64,000 nt of DNA from UBA6059 sp040219045 (GTDB lineage Bacteria; Bacteroidota; Bacteroidia; Cytophagales; Cyclobacteriaceae), in assembly GCA_965229505.1 (NCBI GenBank), contig OZ245881.1:4960001-5024000 (forward strand), in the 5' to 3' direction. The stretch's first letter is position 1. Every line of letters begins with the position of its first letter. Positions 1-9,907 of this stretch are shown one piece after another. The position numbers were made by a program, and so were the translations under genes. The notes beneath the pieces are model-generated. The model was given only the letters and a program-made list of their open reading frames with translations, did no database searches and was not told the origin of the DNA.

Positions 1-2957
1 GGCTTGGTCCATCGTCGCTGAGACTCCTGACCGATGATACGCCCGTCGTTGCTTTCAAACTCCATGTACTTAGTACCACTGAGCCAGGTCGTCAGGTCAT
101 CCACAAGATCGCCCCCTCCATTAAAGCGAGTGTCAACAATCAAGGCCTTCTTATCAACTTCTTCGCCCATAGCATCTTCCAAAAACTCCCTGAAGCTACG
201 ATCACTCATATTGCGCACATGCATATAGCCTACCTGATCGTCAGAGAGCTCATGAACCATTTGACGATTGCGCTTGATCCAGCGCTGATAGTAAAGTTCA
301 TTCTCAGCACCAAAGCTGATAGGCTTCACCCATTCTTTCCACCGATCACTGGATATCGGACTGTAAAGTGAGAGCAAAACAGGCTTATCAGCCTTCCGAT
401 TGAGCAGCGCGTTGTAGTTCGCGTTAGCGTCAATGGATACCCCATCGATGGCTTCAATCACCACTCCCACGCTGATCTTTTTGTCCTTTTGGATGAGTGG
501 ACTCCCTTCCATGATCTCTTTGATCCGAATACCATTACCTCTATAGCTTGGATCAAAAAATGCTCCTAATGCGGCAGTCGCATCCGCATCCCCCGATCTT
601 TCTCTCCACCTGGCCCCAGTATGTGAGGCATTCAGCTCACCCAGCAGCTCACTGAGGAGGTCGCTAAAGTCAAAATCATTGTTGAGACCGGGAACGAACT
701 GGCGATAATTGGCCACCATCATATCCCAATCCACTCCATGAAGGTCAGGGTCAAGGAATTTCTTCCTGACTTGCCGGGCAGCATGATCATAAATGTACAG
801 GCGCTCGGCTGCCACGTCGAGTGCCATTTCCCCTCCAATACGTACTGGTTTTCCTTCATCAGATGACAAGTCAATTTTATCAATACCATCGTCGGTAGCG
901 ACATAGAGCTGCTCTCCATCTTTGCTCAAGATGAGCATGCCCCCACCTTCTGAGTAGCTCCCTATTGATTTGGTTTCTTTGGTCCTCAAGTCGGTTTTCC
1001 ACAGTTCGGTCTTATCCTCTGCAGTTCCCAAATAGTAAAGGCTCTTGCTGTCCTTTGTCAGTTTTGCATCTGACAGGTAGGTTGAGAAAAGTGTAAGCCT
1101 TGCTTTTCGCTTGCTCAATCCCTCAAACTCAATCTTCACAGGTACGAGCTCTTCCTTCTTCTCTTCTTTGTCCTCTTCCGCTCCTTTTTTCGACTTCTTA
1201 TCCTTTTCTTCCTTTTCGTTTTCTTCTTCCTCTTCTTCCTTGTCTGCCAGCAATGTGGCTTCACCCTTACCTAACCGGTACTCATCGTATGCCTCCTGAG
1301 TTAGGAAATAGGCATATACATCCATTTCGAAACTACCTGTTTTGGCTACACTGTGTCCTCCATCCCTATCGGAAAACCAGTATAGCATCTTGCCATCTCT
1401 GGACCATTGAGGGTACTCGTCGTAAAACCCACTGGTGGTGAGATTCCTGATACCTCCTGTACCGTCCGACTTGATAATGCCGGTCTCGCTCACCCAATGT
1501 CCCTGAGGATTGAAAGTAATCGCAAACCACTTACCATCTGGGCTCCAACTGAAGTGTTGATCTCCATCTGCATAGGAGAAGTTGCTCGTACCATCATGGA
1601 TTTGAGTAACGGCTTTAGTCTCTAGGTTAATCTTCTTCAGTTTTATCCGCTCCTCAAGGAAGGCTACTTCTTTGCCGTCTGGTGAGAAGGCTGGTTGAAA
1701 CGTTTCGTACTCATTTGCAAGTAGCACTTCTTCTTTGAGCTCGAGCGCATTTGTGAAGTACTTCTCATCTTTTCCTGCAACCTTGATGAGGTACAAGTTC
1801 CAGCTATTGTTTCTTTCACCTGCAAAAACGAGCGACTTACCATCAGGACTAAAACTAAGGCTCCTTTCCTGCTCCGGTGTATTAGTTAATCTCCGGGTCA
1901 ACCCACCTTCGACCGTCGTAACGAACACTTCACCTCGATGGATAAAGGCCAGTTCCTTTCCGTTAGGTGATACATCCAATTCCGAGACATCACCGTCAAT
2001 ACTCAGAAGCCCCGTAGGCAAAATACTTTGATCCCCTGAAGCATCTATGGCCACTTTCTCAGGTGCTGCGCCTTCGCGTTGGGTGTAGACTGCTCCATTG
2101 TAGTTGTAACAGAGCAAACCATTGTTCGACACTGATAAGTAGCGCACAGGATGATGCTCAAACGAGCTGATTTGAACATTCACGGTAGGATCGTCAATAT
2201 CTCCTCGATGAACATTAAAGGTGCCTGATTTTTCCGATAGGAAATAATATGTCGAACCACGTCCAAACACTCCATTGCGATCCTCTCCCTCGAACGTAGA
2301 TAGCTTCTCAAAACTTCCATCAGCGCGCTTGATCCAGACATCCCTGGTGATGGAGGAGGTGTGATGCTTGCGAAACTCATCTTCGTAACCTTTGATCTCC
2401 TCAAACAGCATATTGCCGGAGGTATCGACCTTGGCTTGCCATGCCGGAATTGCCAGGACTTGCTCAGGCATTGTACCAAGTGTCGAGACCTTATATAGCT
2501 CACCTAATTGATGGAAGAGCATCGACTCAGCATTGTCTCTTCGAATCGAATTGAAGTAGACCTGCTCGTTATCGACTGAAAAATCGGTGGGCCAGTCGTC
2601 TGCAGAGTGATAAGTCAGTCTATTGGGGGCACCCCCACCTACCGGAATTGTGAACACGTCAAAGTTGCCATGTCGGTTAGACGAAAAAGCAATGGTCTCA
2701 CCATCCCCGGACCATACGGGCTGGGCCTCATAAGCCGGATTAGAGGTCAATCGCACCGCACGACCACCTTGACTTGGCACGGTCCAGATATCACCCAGAT
2801 AACCGAAAGCTATTGTCATCCCATCCGGGGATATAGACGTATGTCGCATCCAGATACTATCCGTGTCTTGTGCATATCCGCTGAATGAAAAATATAAATA
2901 GACAAGTGATGAAATGAAAAAGCATCGAGATGAGGGCATGGGTATGTTGTTAAACAT
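1..2957 (-). CDS. Tricorn-like S41 family peptidase with PD40 propeller (C-terminus beyond window)
   Basis: Conceptual translation leftward from an ATG at 2957 (alternative in-frame ATG at 2939) gives a continuous reading frame of about 985 residues that runs off the window edge. The N-terminus is a signal-peptide-like segment ending near GYAQ. It is followed by repeated PD40/WD40-like blades (motifs of the type SPDGMTIAF and WSGDGETIAFSSN), then a lysine/glutamate-rich linker encoded around 1150-1250. The last part contains an S41 peptidase core with the motif DTRFNGGG (about 110-130). Family knowledge: tricorn protease homologues are large, often exported, peptidases. The rest of the S41 core, presumably including the catalytic Ser, lies beyond position 1 and is not visible. 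The gene stands alone, divergent from the gene at 3092. Confidence 0.88.
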   Translation of the reverse strand, partial: MFNNIPMPSSRCFFISSLVYLYFSFSGYAQDTDSIWMRHTSISPDGMTIAFGYLGDIWTVPSQGGRAVRLTSNPAYEAQPVWSGDGETIAFSSNRHGNFDVFTIPVGGGAPNRLTYHSADDWPTDFSVDNEQVYFNSIRRDNAESMLFHQLGELYKVSTLGTMPEQVLAIPAWQAKVDTSGNMLFEEIKGYEDEFRKHHTSSITRDVWIKRADGSFEKLSTFEGEDRNGVFGRGSTYYFLSEKSGTFNVHRGDIDDPTVNVQISSFEHHPVRYLSVSNNGLLCYNYNGAVYTQREGAAPEKVAIDASGDQSILPTGLLSIDGDVSELDVSPNGKELAFIHRGEVFVTTVEGGLTRRLTNTPEQERSLSFSPDGKSLVFAGERNNSWNLYLIKVAGKDEKYFTNALELKEEVLLANEYETFQPAFSPDGKEVAFLEERIKLKKINLETKAVTQIHDGTSNFSYADGDQHFSWSPDGKWFAITFNPQGHWVSETGIIKSDGTGGIRNLTTSGFYDEYPQWSRDGKMLYWFSDRDGGHSVAKTGSFEMDVYAYFLTQEAYDEYRLGKGEATLLADKEEEEEENEKEEKDKKSKKGAEEDKEEKKEELVPVKIEFEGLSKRKARLTLFSTYLSDAKLTKDSKSLYYLGTAEDKTELWKTDLRTKETKSIGSYSEGGGMLILSKDGEQLYVATDDGIDKIDLSSDEGKPVRIGGEMALDVAAERLYIYDHAARQVRKKFLDPDLHGVDWDMMVANYRQFVPGLNNDFDFSDLLSELLGELNASHTGARWRERSGDADATAALGAFFDPSYRGNGIRIKEIMEGSPLIQKDKKISVGVVIEAIDGVSIDANANYNALLNRKADKPVLLSLYSPISSDRWKEWVKPISFGAENELYYQRWIKRNRQMVHELSDDQVGYMHVRNMSDRSFREFLEDAMGEEVDKKALIVDTRFNGGGDLVDDLTTWLSGTKYMEFESNDGRIIGQESQRRWTK

Positions 2958-3091
2958 TAAAAAAGTAGCGCAAATTAGGCAAAATAGGTATTATATCTAA
3001 TTCGGGTTAAGCAACCTTGATCAGGATTGCTACTAAAATCATTTCGGTTGGAATAACTTCACGGTTTAACCAATGTTCTGATAAGAAAACT

Positions 3092-3385
3092 ATGAGCAAC
3101 CAAATCAATCTGGGTCTTCAAATCGTACCCATTGCCAACGCGGACAAAGGATACCCGATTATCGATGAATGCATCGGCAAGATTCAGTCTTCCGGGATTA
3201 AGTACATTGTTACTCCGTTCGAAACAGTACTGGAAGGTGATTATGATGAGGTTATGGCCTTGGTGAGAACAACTTATGACTTAGCGTTAACCAAATCAGA
3301 AGAGCTTGTCATTAATATTCGCATTCATGCAAAGAATGGTCAGGATGTCTATGGATCGGAAAAGACGGATAAATTCAATTCATGA
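3092..3385 (+). CDS. MTH1187/YkoF family thiamine-binding protein (DUF77)
   Basis: A 97-residue protein starting MSNQINLGLQIVPIANADKG. It matches the small MTH1187/YkoF-like (DUF77) family of about 95-105 residues, a ferredoxin-like fold that in characterised members binds thiamine or related pyrimidines. The motif YIVTPFETVLEGDYDEVM is typical of the family. An in-frame start exists at 3017, but the extra 25 residues do not resemble the family, so the ATG at 3092 is preferred. It lies 79 bp upstream of the homogentisate dioxygenase gene on the same strand. Co-transcription is possible, but the shared role is unknown. Confidence 0.8.
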   Translation: MSNQINLGLQIVPIANADKGYPIIDECIGKIQSSGIKYIVTPFETVLEGDYDEVMALVRTTYDLALTKSEELVINIRIHAKNGQDVYGSEKTDKFNS

Positions 3386-3464
3386 GTTTCGTCATGAGTT
3401 GGCCATCCAGACCGTCAGAAACAAGAATTCTCATTAATTTCGAGTAACCCAAAAGGAAAACAAC

Positions 3465-4625
3465 ATGCCCATATATCATAAACTAGGACAGATTCCTCCA
3501 AAGCGCCACACGCAGTTTGAAAAGTCAGGCGGAGGACTCTATTACGAGCAACTTTTCGGTACAATCGGATTTGATGGGATGTCATCGCTTCTCTACCATC
3601 ATCATCGGCCTACTATGGTTTCAGAGATCAGGGAACCAAAAGACTTAACTCCCCGAGTGGCTGTTGAGAAGAATATCACTTCAAGATTGCTGCAAGGGTT
3701 CCAGGTCACTCCAGCTGATGATTTCCTTGAAAGTCGGGAACCACTAATGGTCAACAGTGACATCATTATTGGATTGGCCGCACCCCAACAATCTCTTACC
3801 AGCTATTTCTACAAAAATGCTGATGCTGATGAGATGATTTTTGTTCACGAAGGATCGGGAACGCTGCGCACCTTTCTTGGTAACATAGATTTCGAATATG
3901 GCGACTATTTAATCATTCCTCGAGGCATGATTTATCAGATTAGCTTCGATGGCCCAAACAACAGATTACTATACACCGAGTCATTTGTTCCCATTTATAC
4001 ACCTAAGCGCTACCGCAATTGGTTTGGACAGATGCTTGAGCACTCCCCCTTTTGTGAGCGAGATTATAAGCTACCGCAAAACCTGGAGACGCATGATGAG
4101 AAAGGTGAATTCCATCTGAAGATAAAGAAGCAAGGGTTGCTACACGAGTTGGTCTATACCACACATCCCTTTGATGTGGTCGGTTGGGATGGGTACAACT
4201 TCCCCTATGGCTTCTCAATTCACAACTTTGAGCCGATAACAGGCCGTGTGCATCAGCCACCTCCGGTACATCAGACCTTTGAGACTTCTGCGTATGTGGT
4301 GTGCTCATTCTGCCCGAGGTTGTATGACTACCATCCTAAGTCGATCCCCGCACCTTACAATCACTCCAATATTGACAGTGACGAAATGCTCTACTATGTC
4401 GATGGTGACTTTATGAGTCGTAATAATATCGAACGCGGGCATATTTCATTGCACCCGGCGGGTATTCCTCATGGCCCTCATCCGGGAGCATATGAGCGTA
4501 GTATTGGTCAAACCAAAACCGAAGAACTAGCGGTAATGATTGATACGTTCAAACCGCTCATGCTCACGGAGAATGCCTTAAGGATAGACGATGGGAAATA
4601 CTACAAGAGTTGGTTAAAGCACTAA
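3465..4625 (+). CDS. hmgA: Homogentisate 1,2-dioxygenase
   Basis: A 386-residue protein of the cupin-fold homogentisate dioxygenase family, which opens the aromatic ring of homogentisate to maleylacetoacetate in tyrosine and phenylalanine catabolism. The N-terminus (YHKLGQIPPKRHTQF) and the segment YYEQLFGTIGFDGMSSLLYH are typical of the family. Metal-site candidates are the His and acidic residues in NHSNIDSDEM, near residue 297, and the PHGPHPG segment about 50 residues later. The length is that of the shorter bacterial form. The 3' end overlaps the convergent small membrane protein gene by 12 bp. No other tyrosine catabolism genes are in view. Confidence 0.92.
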   Translation: MPIYHKLGQIPPKRHTQFEKSGGGLYYEQLFGTIGFDGMSSLLYHHHRPTMVSEIREPKDLTPRVAVEKNITSRLLQGFQVTPADDFLESREPLMVNSDIIIGLAAPQQSLTSYFYKNADADEMIFVHEGSGTLRTFLGNIDFEYGDYLIIPRGMIYQISFDGPNNRLLYTESFVPIYTPKRYRNWFGQMLEHSPFCERDYKLPQNLETHDEKGEFHLKIKKQGLLHELVYTTHPFDVVGWDGYNFPYGFSIHNFEPITGRVHQPPPVHQTFETSAYVVCSFCPRLYDYHPKSIPAPYNHSNIDSDEMLYYVDGDFMSRNNIERGHISLHPAGIPHGPHPGAYERSIGQTKTEELAVMIDTFKPLMLTENALRIDDGKYYKSWLKH

Positions 4626-4922
4626 CTTCTCATCTTTGCCGCTGGTTGACTCTGAAACATAAGTCAATGTATAAGCAATCATGATGACTATGGGTGCCAT
4701 AATCATCAACACAACCCATATCCAGCGATATCGGACGGATGAATTCCGGTAGATATCGATAATGAACATTAGCATGGCCACAAAATGTATCAAGGTAAGC
4801 GCCAGTAGTATCATTAAGGTCTCTAACTCATAGAATTGGATTATGATGACGGCCAAGGTCGAGGATAGCACGACCAACGCGATTATCACATAACATAGAT
4901 TTTTGGACAGCATGGAATACAA
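4614..4922 (-). CDS. Small three-helix membrane protein, function unknown
   Basis: A 102-residue protein that is mostly hydrophobic. Three membrane segments can be read at about residues 8-30, 35-55 and 67-90, with a short charged loop (IYRNSSVRYRW) before the last helix and a charged C-terminal tail (SGKDEKLVL). The loop-helix layout recalls the PLDc_N (phospholipase_D-nuclease N-terminal) type of small membrane protein, but the match is weak. The gene is convergent with hmgA, overlapping by 12 bp, and divergent from floA. I do not recognise a function. Confidence 0.6.
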   Translation of the reverse strand: MYSMLSKNLCYVIIALVVLSSTLAVIIIQFYELETLMILLALTLIHFVAMLMFIIDIYRNSSVRYRWIWVVLMIMAPIVIMIAYTLTYVSESTSGKDEKLVL

Positions 4923-5048
4923 CTTTAAGGCATCTCAAATATAACGGTAAGAACAAACATCTTACAACTCAGATAATTCGAACGAACATCAGCTACTACT
5001 CGAATTATCATCAATATAAGTTGTAGATTTCCGCCAAATCGTCGAAAC

Positions 5049-5951
5049 ATGCCAGATACCTCACTCCTGATTCTTGTTGGAATAGCAATCGCTGGCATAT
5101 GGTTTATCTTCTTCCTTATTCCGGTGAACCTATGGATTACAGCCATATTCTCTGGAGTAAAAGTAAGCCTACTCGATCTCACGTTCATGAGGTTCAGAAA
5201 AGTCCCGCCTCAGTTGATTGTCAGGTCCTTAATTCTAGCAGTAAAAGCTGGTATCAAAGAGATCGATACACAACAGCTCGAAACGCATTATCTAGCCGGA
5301 GGCAACCTTGTTAATGTAATAAAGGCTCTAATCGCGGCTGATAAGGCCAACTTGAGTATCAGTTTCAAGCAAGCCACGGCTATAGACCTGGCAGGAAGAA
5401 ATGTACTGGAGGCCGTGCAGATCTCGATTACTCCTTATATGATCATCGTACCTGCGATCACAGGGGTCTCAGTTGACGGCATTCAGCTTATTGCTGAAGC
5501 TCGGGTAACCGTAAGAACGAACCTGGAGCAGCTAGTCGGTGGAGCCGGTGAAGAAACCATTAAGGCGCGTGTTGGCCAAGGAATTATTGCCAGTATTGGA
5601 GAAGCTAGCCATTACCTCGCCGTTCTTGAGAAGCCGGAAGAGATATCAAAACGGGTATTGGCTGCCGGACTGGATGCCGGTACCGCATTCACCATTCTAT
5701 CCATAGATATTGCTGATATCAATATTGGTAAGAACATCGGCGCAAAACTGCAAATTGATCAAGCGGCCGCTGACCTTGAGATTGCCCATGCAAAGGCGGA
5801 AGAACGCCGTGCCATGGCTGTGGCACTAGAGCAAGAGATGCTCGCGATATCACAGCAGAACAGAGCTAAAGTCATCCAGGCAGAAGCTGAAATTCCAGCC
5901 GCATTGTCGATGGCCTACCGCAAGGGCCAGTTGATGAGTCAACCTAAGTAA
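5049..5951 (+). CDS. floA: Flotillin-like protein FloA
   Basis: A 300-residue membrane-anchored SPFH protein. The N-terminal segment (about residues 5-40) is strongly hydrophobic. It is followed by the family core FMRFRKVPPQLIVRSLI and a long region with KLQIDQAAADLEIAHAKAEE, a coiled-coil-forming tail. FloA (UPF0365/YqfA) proteins oligomerise in the inner membrane and organise membrane microdomains. Family members are usually near 330 residues, so this copy is slightly short at the C-terminus. It stands alone. The usual NfeD-type partner is not adjacent on either side. Confidence 0.9.
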   Translation: MPDTSLLILVGIAIAGIWFIFFLIPVNLWITAIFSGVKVSLLDLTFMRFRKVPPQLIVRSLILAVKAGIKEIDTQQLETHYLAGGNLVNVIKALIAADKANLSISFKQATAIDLAGRNVLEAVQISITPYMIIVPAITGVSVDGIQLIAEARVTVRTNLEQLVGGAGEETIKARVGQGIIASIGEASHYLAVLEKPEEISKRVLAAGLDAGTAFTILSIDIADINIGKNIGAKLQIDQAAADLEIAHAKAEERRAMAVALEQEMLAISQQNRAKVIQAEAEIPAALSMAYRKGQLMSQPK

Positions 5952-6238
5952 ACAACTCGGGATACATTTCATTATTCTTTCTTAAATAGAAAGGCTTGAT
6001 ATTGATCGGGCTAATGATGACAATAACTCATGCTACTGGTGAAGTTAGAACAGCCTGGCTCTATCGAAGAATTGGAATGGTATCATATTCTGGCATATGC
6101 CATAAATATCCACTTCTAGTATAGTGCAAATTGACATTAGAAGTATAATTCATATTCTATCTTAACCACTCTACTTCAGCGATACCCAGGCTAGGTACAG
6201 CCGCTATAACGACACGCGCAACTCAACTTGTTAACTTC

Positions 6239-7243
6239 TCAACTCACTATTCCTTCTATTAATGCCCGTGACCCTGCATAGAAGGGTACTCTTTCGTGAT
6301 GCCAACTGGGTACAATCTCAAGAATGCGCCTCGTGCCGTCGGTGGCCAATCCATTGGCTTGCTCAGAAATCATGGCCAGCGCGTTACACTCATACAATAG
6401 TCTCAGTTTTCCATTGCTATAGGCACTCGTCGGAGGGTATAGGTAGACGCCCCCTTTCAAGATATTTCTATGGAAATCACACACCAGCGATCCCACATAC
6501 CTGGTGCTCATGTTTTCGGCTTTGCACCGGGCAATAAAATCCCTGATGGGTTCAGGAAACGAATCTTGATTTTTTTCATTGATAGAATAATACTCACCGC
6601 TTTCTGGCTGAATGATATTCGGATGAGAAAGGAAATACTCCCCTAGCGACGGTTCATAGGTAAAGCCATTAACGCCATTTCCGGTAGTGTAGACCAGCAT
6701 GGTAGAAGATCCATAGAGTATGTAACCGGCGGCTACCTGATTGATGCCCGGCTGCAGGAAATCTTCCATAGAAAAATCCTCCCCCAGTTGGGTGACCCGC
6801 CTGTAGATAGAGAAGATGGTGCCGACCGAGATATTTACGTCAATATTGGAGGAGCCATCCAAGGGGTCAATTGCCACAATGTACTTGGCATTTTTATTAC
6901 CTGTGTCGATTATCCCTTCTCTCTCTTCAGAGAGTATGGCGGCCACTTGCTGGCCATTGACAAGCGCCCTGGTAAACCTCACATCGGCAATCACGTCCAG
7001 CATGCGCTGCTTTTCACCCTGTACATTTTCATCATCCGTGAGTCCCTCAATCCCGCTAAGTCCGGCACGGTTGATTTCCCTGCTGATGATCTTTGATGCC
7101 AGTATGATATCCCTTAGCAATTGTGTCAATTCACCGGTAGCATCAGAAAACTTCTGCTGTTGTTGCACAATAAACCTGTCCACGGTGGTGCCGACGGGGT
7201 GCGTAAACGAATTGATGCTGGCATTTGATTTGGGAGGATACAT
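6239..7243 (-). CDS. fbp: Class I fructose-1,6-bisphosphatase
   Basis: A 334-residue protein with the class I FBPase metal and phosphate site IVAIDPLDGSSNIDVNISVG and the downstream YVGSLVCDFHRNILKGGVYL substrate-binding region. It hydrolyses fructose 1,6-bisphosphate to fructose 6-phosphate, the committed gluconeogenic step. The length is as expected for the family. It is the last gene of an operon with PPDK (4-bp gap) and the PPDK regulator. This places FBPase and the reversible pyruvate/PEP step in one transcript. Confidence 0.95.
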   Translation of the reverse strand: MYPPKSNASINSFTHPVGTTVDRFIVQQQQKFSDATGELTQLLRDIILASKIISREINRAGLSGIEGLTDDENVQGEKQRMLDVIADVRFTRALVNGQQVAAILSEEREGIIDTGNKNAKYIVAIDPLDGSSNIDVNISVGTIFSIYRRVTQLGEDFSMEDFLQPGINQVAAGYILYGSSTMLVYTTGNGVNGFTYEPSLGEYFLSHPNIIQPESGEYYSINEKNQDSFPEPIRDFIARCKAENMSTRYVGSLVCDFHRNILKGGVYLYPPTSAYSNGKLRLLYECNALAMISEQANGLATDGTRRILEIVPSWHHERVPFYAGSRALIEGIVS

Positions 7244-7247
7244 GGCC

Positions 7248-9902
7248 TTATTTCGTTTTGTTACCAGTGTCTAATTCTGCTGTTGCTTTCTTTTCCCGAA
7301 TGACCGCCTGACCGGCCGCTAGTCTCGCCTGGGGGATGCGAAACGGGGAACAGGATACATAGTCGATGGCCAGGGTATTGAAGAAGGTGACGGATGATGG
7401 GTCTCCCCCATGCTCTCCGCAAACGCCAATTTTCAGGTTTGCGTCATGCGCCTTTCCTTTTTCAATGGCCATTCTTACCAATTGGCCTACTCCGGCCTGG
7501 TCTAGCTTCTGAAAAGGGTCGCTTTCGAGAATTTTGAGTTCCTTGTATTTTCTGATAAACGTACCCGAATCGTCCCGGCTGTAACCCAGCGTCATCTGCG
7601 TAAGGTCATTGGTACCAAAGGAAAAATAGTCGGCATGAGCAGCGATCTCTTCAGCTACCAGGCAAGCCCTAGGCACCTCGATCATCGTGCCGATCTTGAC
7701 ATGCCCGAGTAAGCCATCAGGATCCAGCTCTTCAATTATTCGTTTGGCTAGCCCGCGAAGGTTAGAGAGCTCCACGGGATTGCCCACCAACGGTATCATG
7801 ATTTCGGGAACGGGTGTGAAATGATCCTCTGCCTGAACCTCCAGCGCCGCACTGATGATAGCCCTTACCTGCATGGCGTAAACTTCCGGATAGATCAGTC
7901 CCAATCGGCAGCCGCGCAAACCCATCATGGGGTTGACCTCCGACAAGTCTTCCATAACTTTTACAATGTCTTCATAAGACACGTCGAGTTGATCGGCCAT
8001 TTCCTGAATCTCAGCTTTTCCGGTAGGCAAAAACTCGTGCAAAGGTGGATCGAGAAGGCGTACATTGACCGGGTAAGTCCCCATCGCTCTGAAAATACCT
8101 TTGAAATCCTCTTTCTGATAAGGATAGAGTTTATCCAATGCGATTTGCCTCCCTTTGGTGTTTTTGGCCATGATCATCTCTCTGATATCCCTGATCCGCT
8201 GACCTTCAAAAAACATGTGCTCCGTTCGACATAGGCCAATTCCTTTGGCACCAAATTCTATGGCTCTTTGTGCATCCATCGGTGTGTCGGCATTGGCGAG
8301 CACCGATAGTCTGGCCAGGTCATCCGCCCAGCTCATCACCTTCGCAAAGTCATCATTGAGTGTGGAGCTGATCGTCTCCATTTTGCCGAGGTAGACTTTG
8401 CCGGTACCCCCATCTATCGAGATATAGTCACCCTCCTTTAGCTGATGTTCGGCTATTTGCATCGTACCCTTTTCCTCATCAACCTCCAGGTCGAAGCAGC
8501 CGGACACACAACATTTGCCCATGCCCCTGGCCACCACGGCCGCATGGCTGGTCATTCCGCCGCGTGCGGTCAAAATACCATTGGCCGAGATCATGCCCTG
8601 GATGTCTTCGGGGGAGGTCTCTGTTCTTACCAGAATGACGTCCTGTCCATTTTCATTAGCTTCCTGGGCCGAACCAGCACTGAAATATATTTGTCCCGTA
8701 GCTGCACCGGGGCTGGCAGGTAAGCCGACAGCCAGCTCCTTTATTGATTTAAGCTTATCCTGATCAAACTTAGGATGAAGCAGCTGATCTATTTGATTAA
8801 CATCTAACTGGTCAATAGCCTGGGGCTTATCTAAGATCCCGGCTTCCACTAAGTCTACCGCAATTTTGATCGCTGCACTCGCGGATCGCTTGCCATTGCG
8901 TGTCTGTAGCAGGAAGAACTTACCCCGCTCGATGGTAAACTCTATGTCTTGCATATCCGCATAATGCGCTTCCAGCGTTTGAGCAGCAGTCAATAGTTCG
9001 CTATGAACCACCGGATCAACCGCTTTCAATTCGCCAATAGTGCGAGGCGTTCGGATGCCAGCCACGACATCTTCTCCCTGGGCGTTCATCAAAAACTCGC
9101 CATAGAGTTTATTTTCTCCTGAAGAAGGATCTCGCGTGAAAACCACGCCCGTACCAGAGGACTCACCCATATTGCCGAAAACCATCATCTGTACATTGAC
9201 CGCCGTACCCACATTATCAGGAATACCGTTGAGTTGCCGGTAGATCTTGGCCCGCTCGTTGTTCCATGACCTAAAGACAGCTTCTATGGCCGCATAGAGT
9301 TGCTTTTTTGGAGACTGCTCAAACGGACTGCCCGTTTGCTCCAATACCACTTTCTTGTAATCGGCGATTAGTTGTCGTAAATGATCCTCCGAAAGATCCT
9401 GATCGCTATTCAAATCGTGAGCCTCTTTGCAATCCTCCAGGATAGACTCGAAGTGATACATGGGAACTTCCAGCACCACATTGCTATACATCTGGATAAA
9501 TCTGCGGTAGCAATCGAGGGCAAAGCGCATAGACCCGGTGCTTTCTCCGATGGTCTTCAGGTTCTTATCATTCAAACCAAGGTTGAGAATGGTATCCATC
9601 ATCCCCGGCATGGAAAAAACCGATCCGGACCGCACTGAAACCAACAGACATGGAGCGCCATCAAAGCTTTTACCAACCCGCTTTTCCAACGCTGTAACAG
9701 CCGATTCCACTTCTTCAATGATCGAGCTGTCAATGGTATTTTGATCCTCAAAATACCTATTGCAGGCTGCAGTGGTGATAGTAAAGCCAGAGGGTACAGG
9801 CAAGCCCAGCTGGGTCATTTCCGCCAGGTTGGCACCCTTACCTCCGAGGAGGCTCTTCATGTTCTTATTACCCTCTGAAAAAGAATATACAAATTGGCCC
9901 AT
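7248..9902 (-). CDS. ppdK: Pyruvate, phosphate dikinase
   Basis: An 884-residue full-length PPDK, interconverting pyruvate, ATP and Pi with PEP, AMP and PPi. The N-terminal ATP-grasp domain begins with KSLLGGKGANLAEM. The central phosphohistidine domain has ARGGMTSHAAVVARGMG, with the swivelling catalytic His in TSHAA and the regulatory Thr two residues before it. The C-terminal TIM barrel carries IGVCGEHGGDPSSV with the catalytic Cys. It lies 5 bp after the gene for its predicted regulatory kinase/phosphorylase and 4 bp before fbp, in a compact gluconeogenic operon. Confidence 0.97.
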   Translation of the reverse strand: MGQFVYSFSEGNKNMKSLLGGKGANLAEMTQLGLPVPSGFTITTAACNRYFEDQNTIDSSIIEEVESAVTALEKRVGKSFDGAPCLLVSVRSGSVFSMPGMMDTILNLGLNDKNLKTIGESTGSMRFALDCYRRFIQMYSNVVLEVPMYHFESILEDCKEAHDLNSDQDLSEDHLRQLIADYKKVVLEQTGSPFEQSPKKQLYAAIEAVFRSWNNERAKIYRQLNGIPDNVGTAVNVQMMVFGNMGESSGTGVVFTRDPSSGENKLYGEFLMNAQGEDVVAGIRTPRTIGELKAVDPVVHSELLTAAQTLEAHYADMQDIEFTIERGKFFLLQTRNGKRSASAAIKIAVDLVEAGILDKPQAIDQLDVNQIDQLLHPKFDQDKLKSIKELAVGLPASPGAATGQIYFSAGSAQEANENGQDVILVRTETSPEDIQGMISANGILTARGGMTSHAAVVARGMGKCCVSGCFDLEVDEEKGTMQIAEHQLKEGDYISIDGGTGKVYLGKMETISSTLNDDFAKVMSWADDLARLSVLANADTPMDAQRAIEFGAKGIGLCRTEHMFFEGQRIRDIREMIMAKNTKGRQIALDKLYPYQKEDFKGIFRAMGTYPVNVRLLDPPLHEFLPTGKAEIQEMADQLDVSYEDIVKVMEDLSEVNPMMGLRGCRLGLIYPEVYAMQVRAIISAALEVQAEDHFTPVPEIMIPLVGNPVELSNLRGLAKRIIEELDPDGLLGHVKIGTMIEVPRACLVAEEIAAHADYFSFGTNDLTQMTLGYSRDDSGTFIRKYKELKILESDPFQKLDQAGVGQLVRMAIEKGKAHDANLKIGVCGEHGGDPSSVTFFNTLAIDYVSCSPFRIPQARLAAGQAVIREKKATAELDTGNKTK

Positions 9903-9907
9903 GTTGA

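Noticed and set aside
1100..1441. Open frame on the + strand inside the tricorn-like protease gene
   Set aside because: It is the antisense of the Lys/Glu-rich linker of the protease; low-complexity codons produce long shadows, and there is no signal or domain.
8445..8763. Overlapping + strand frames inside the PPDK gene
   Set aside because: Antisense of a well-conserved coding region with all catalytic motifs on the other strand.
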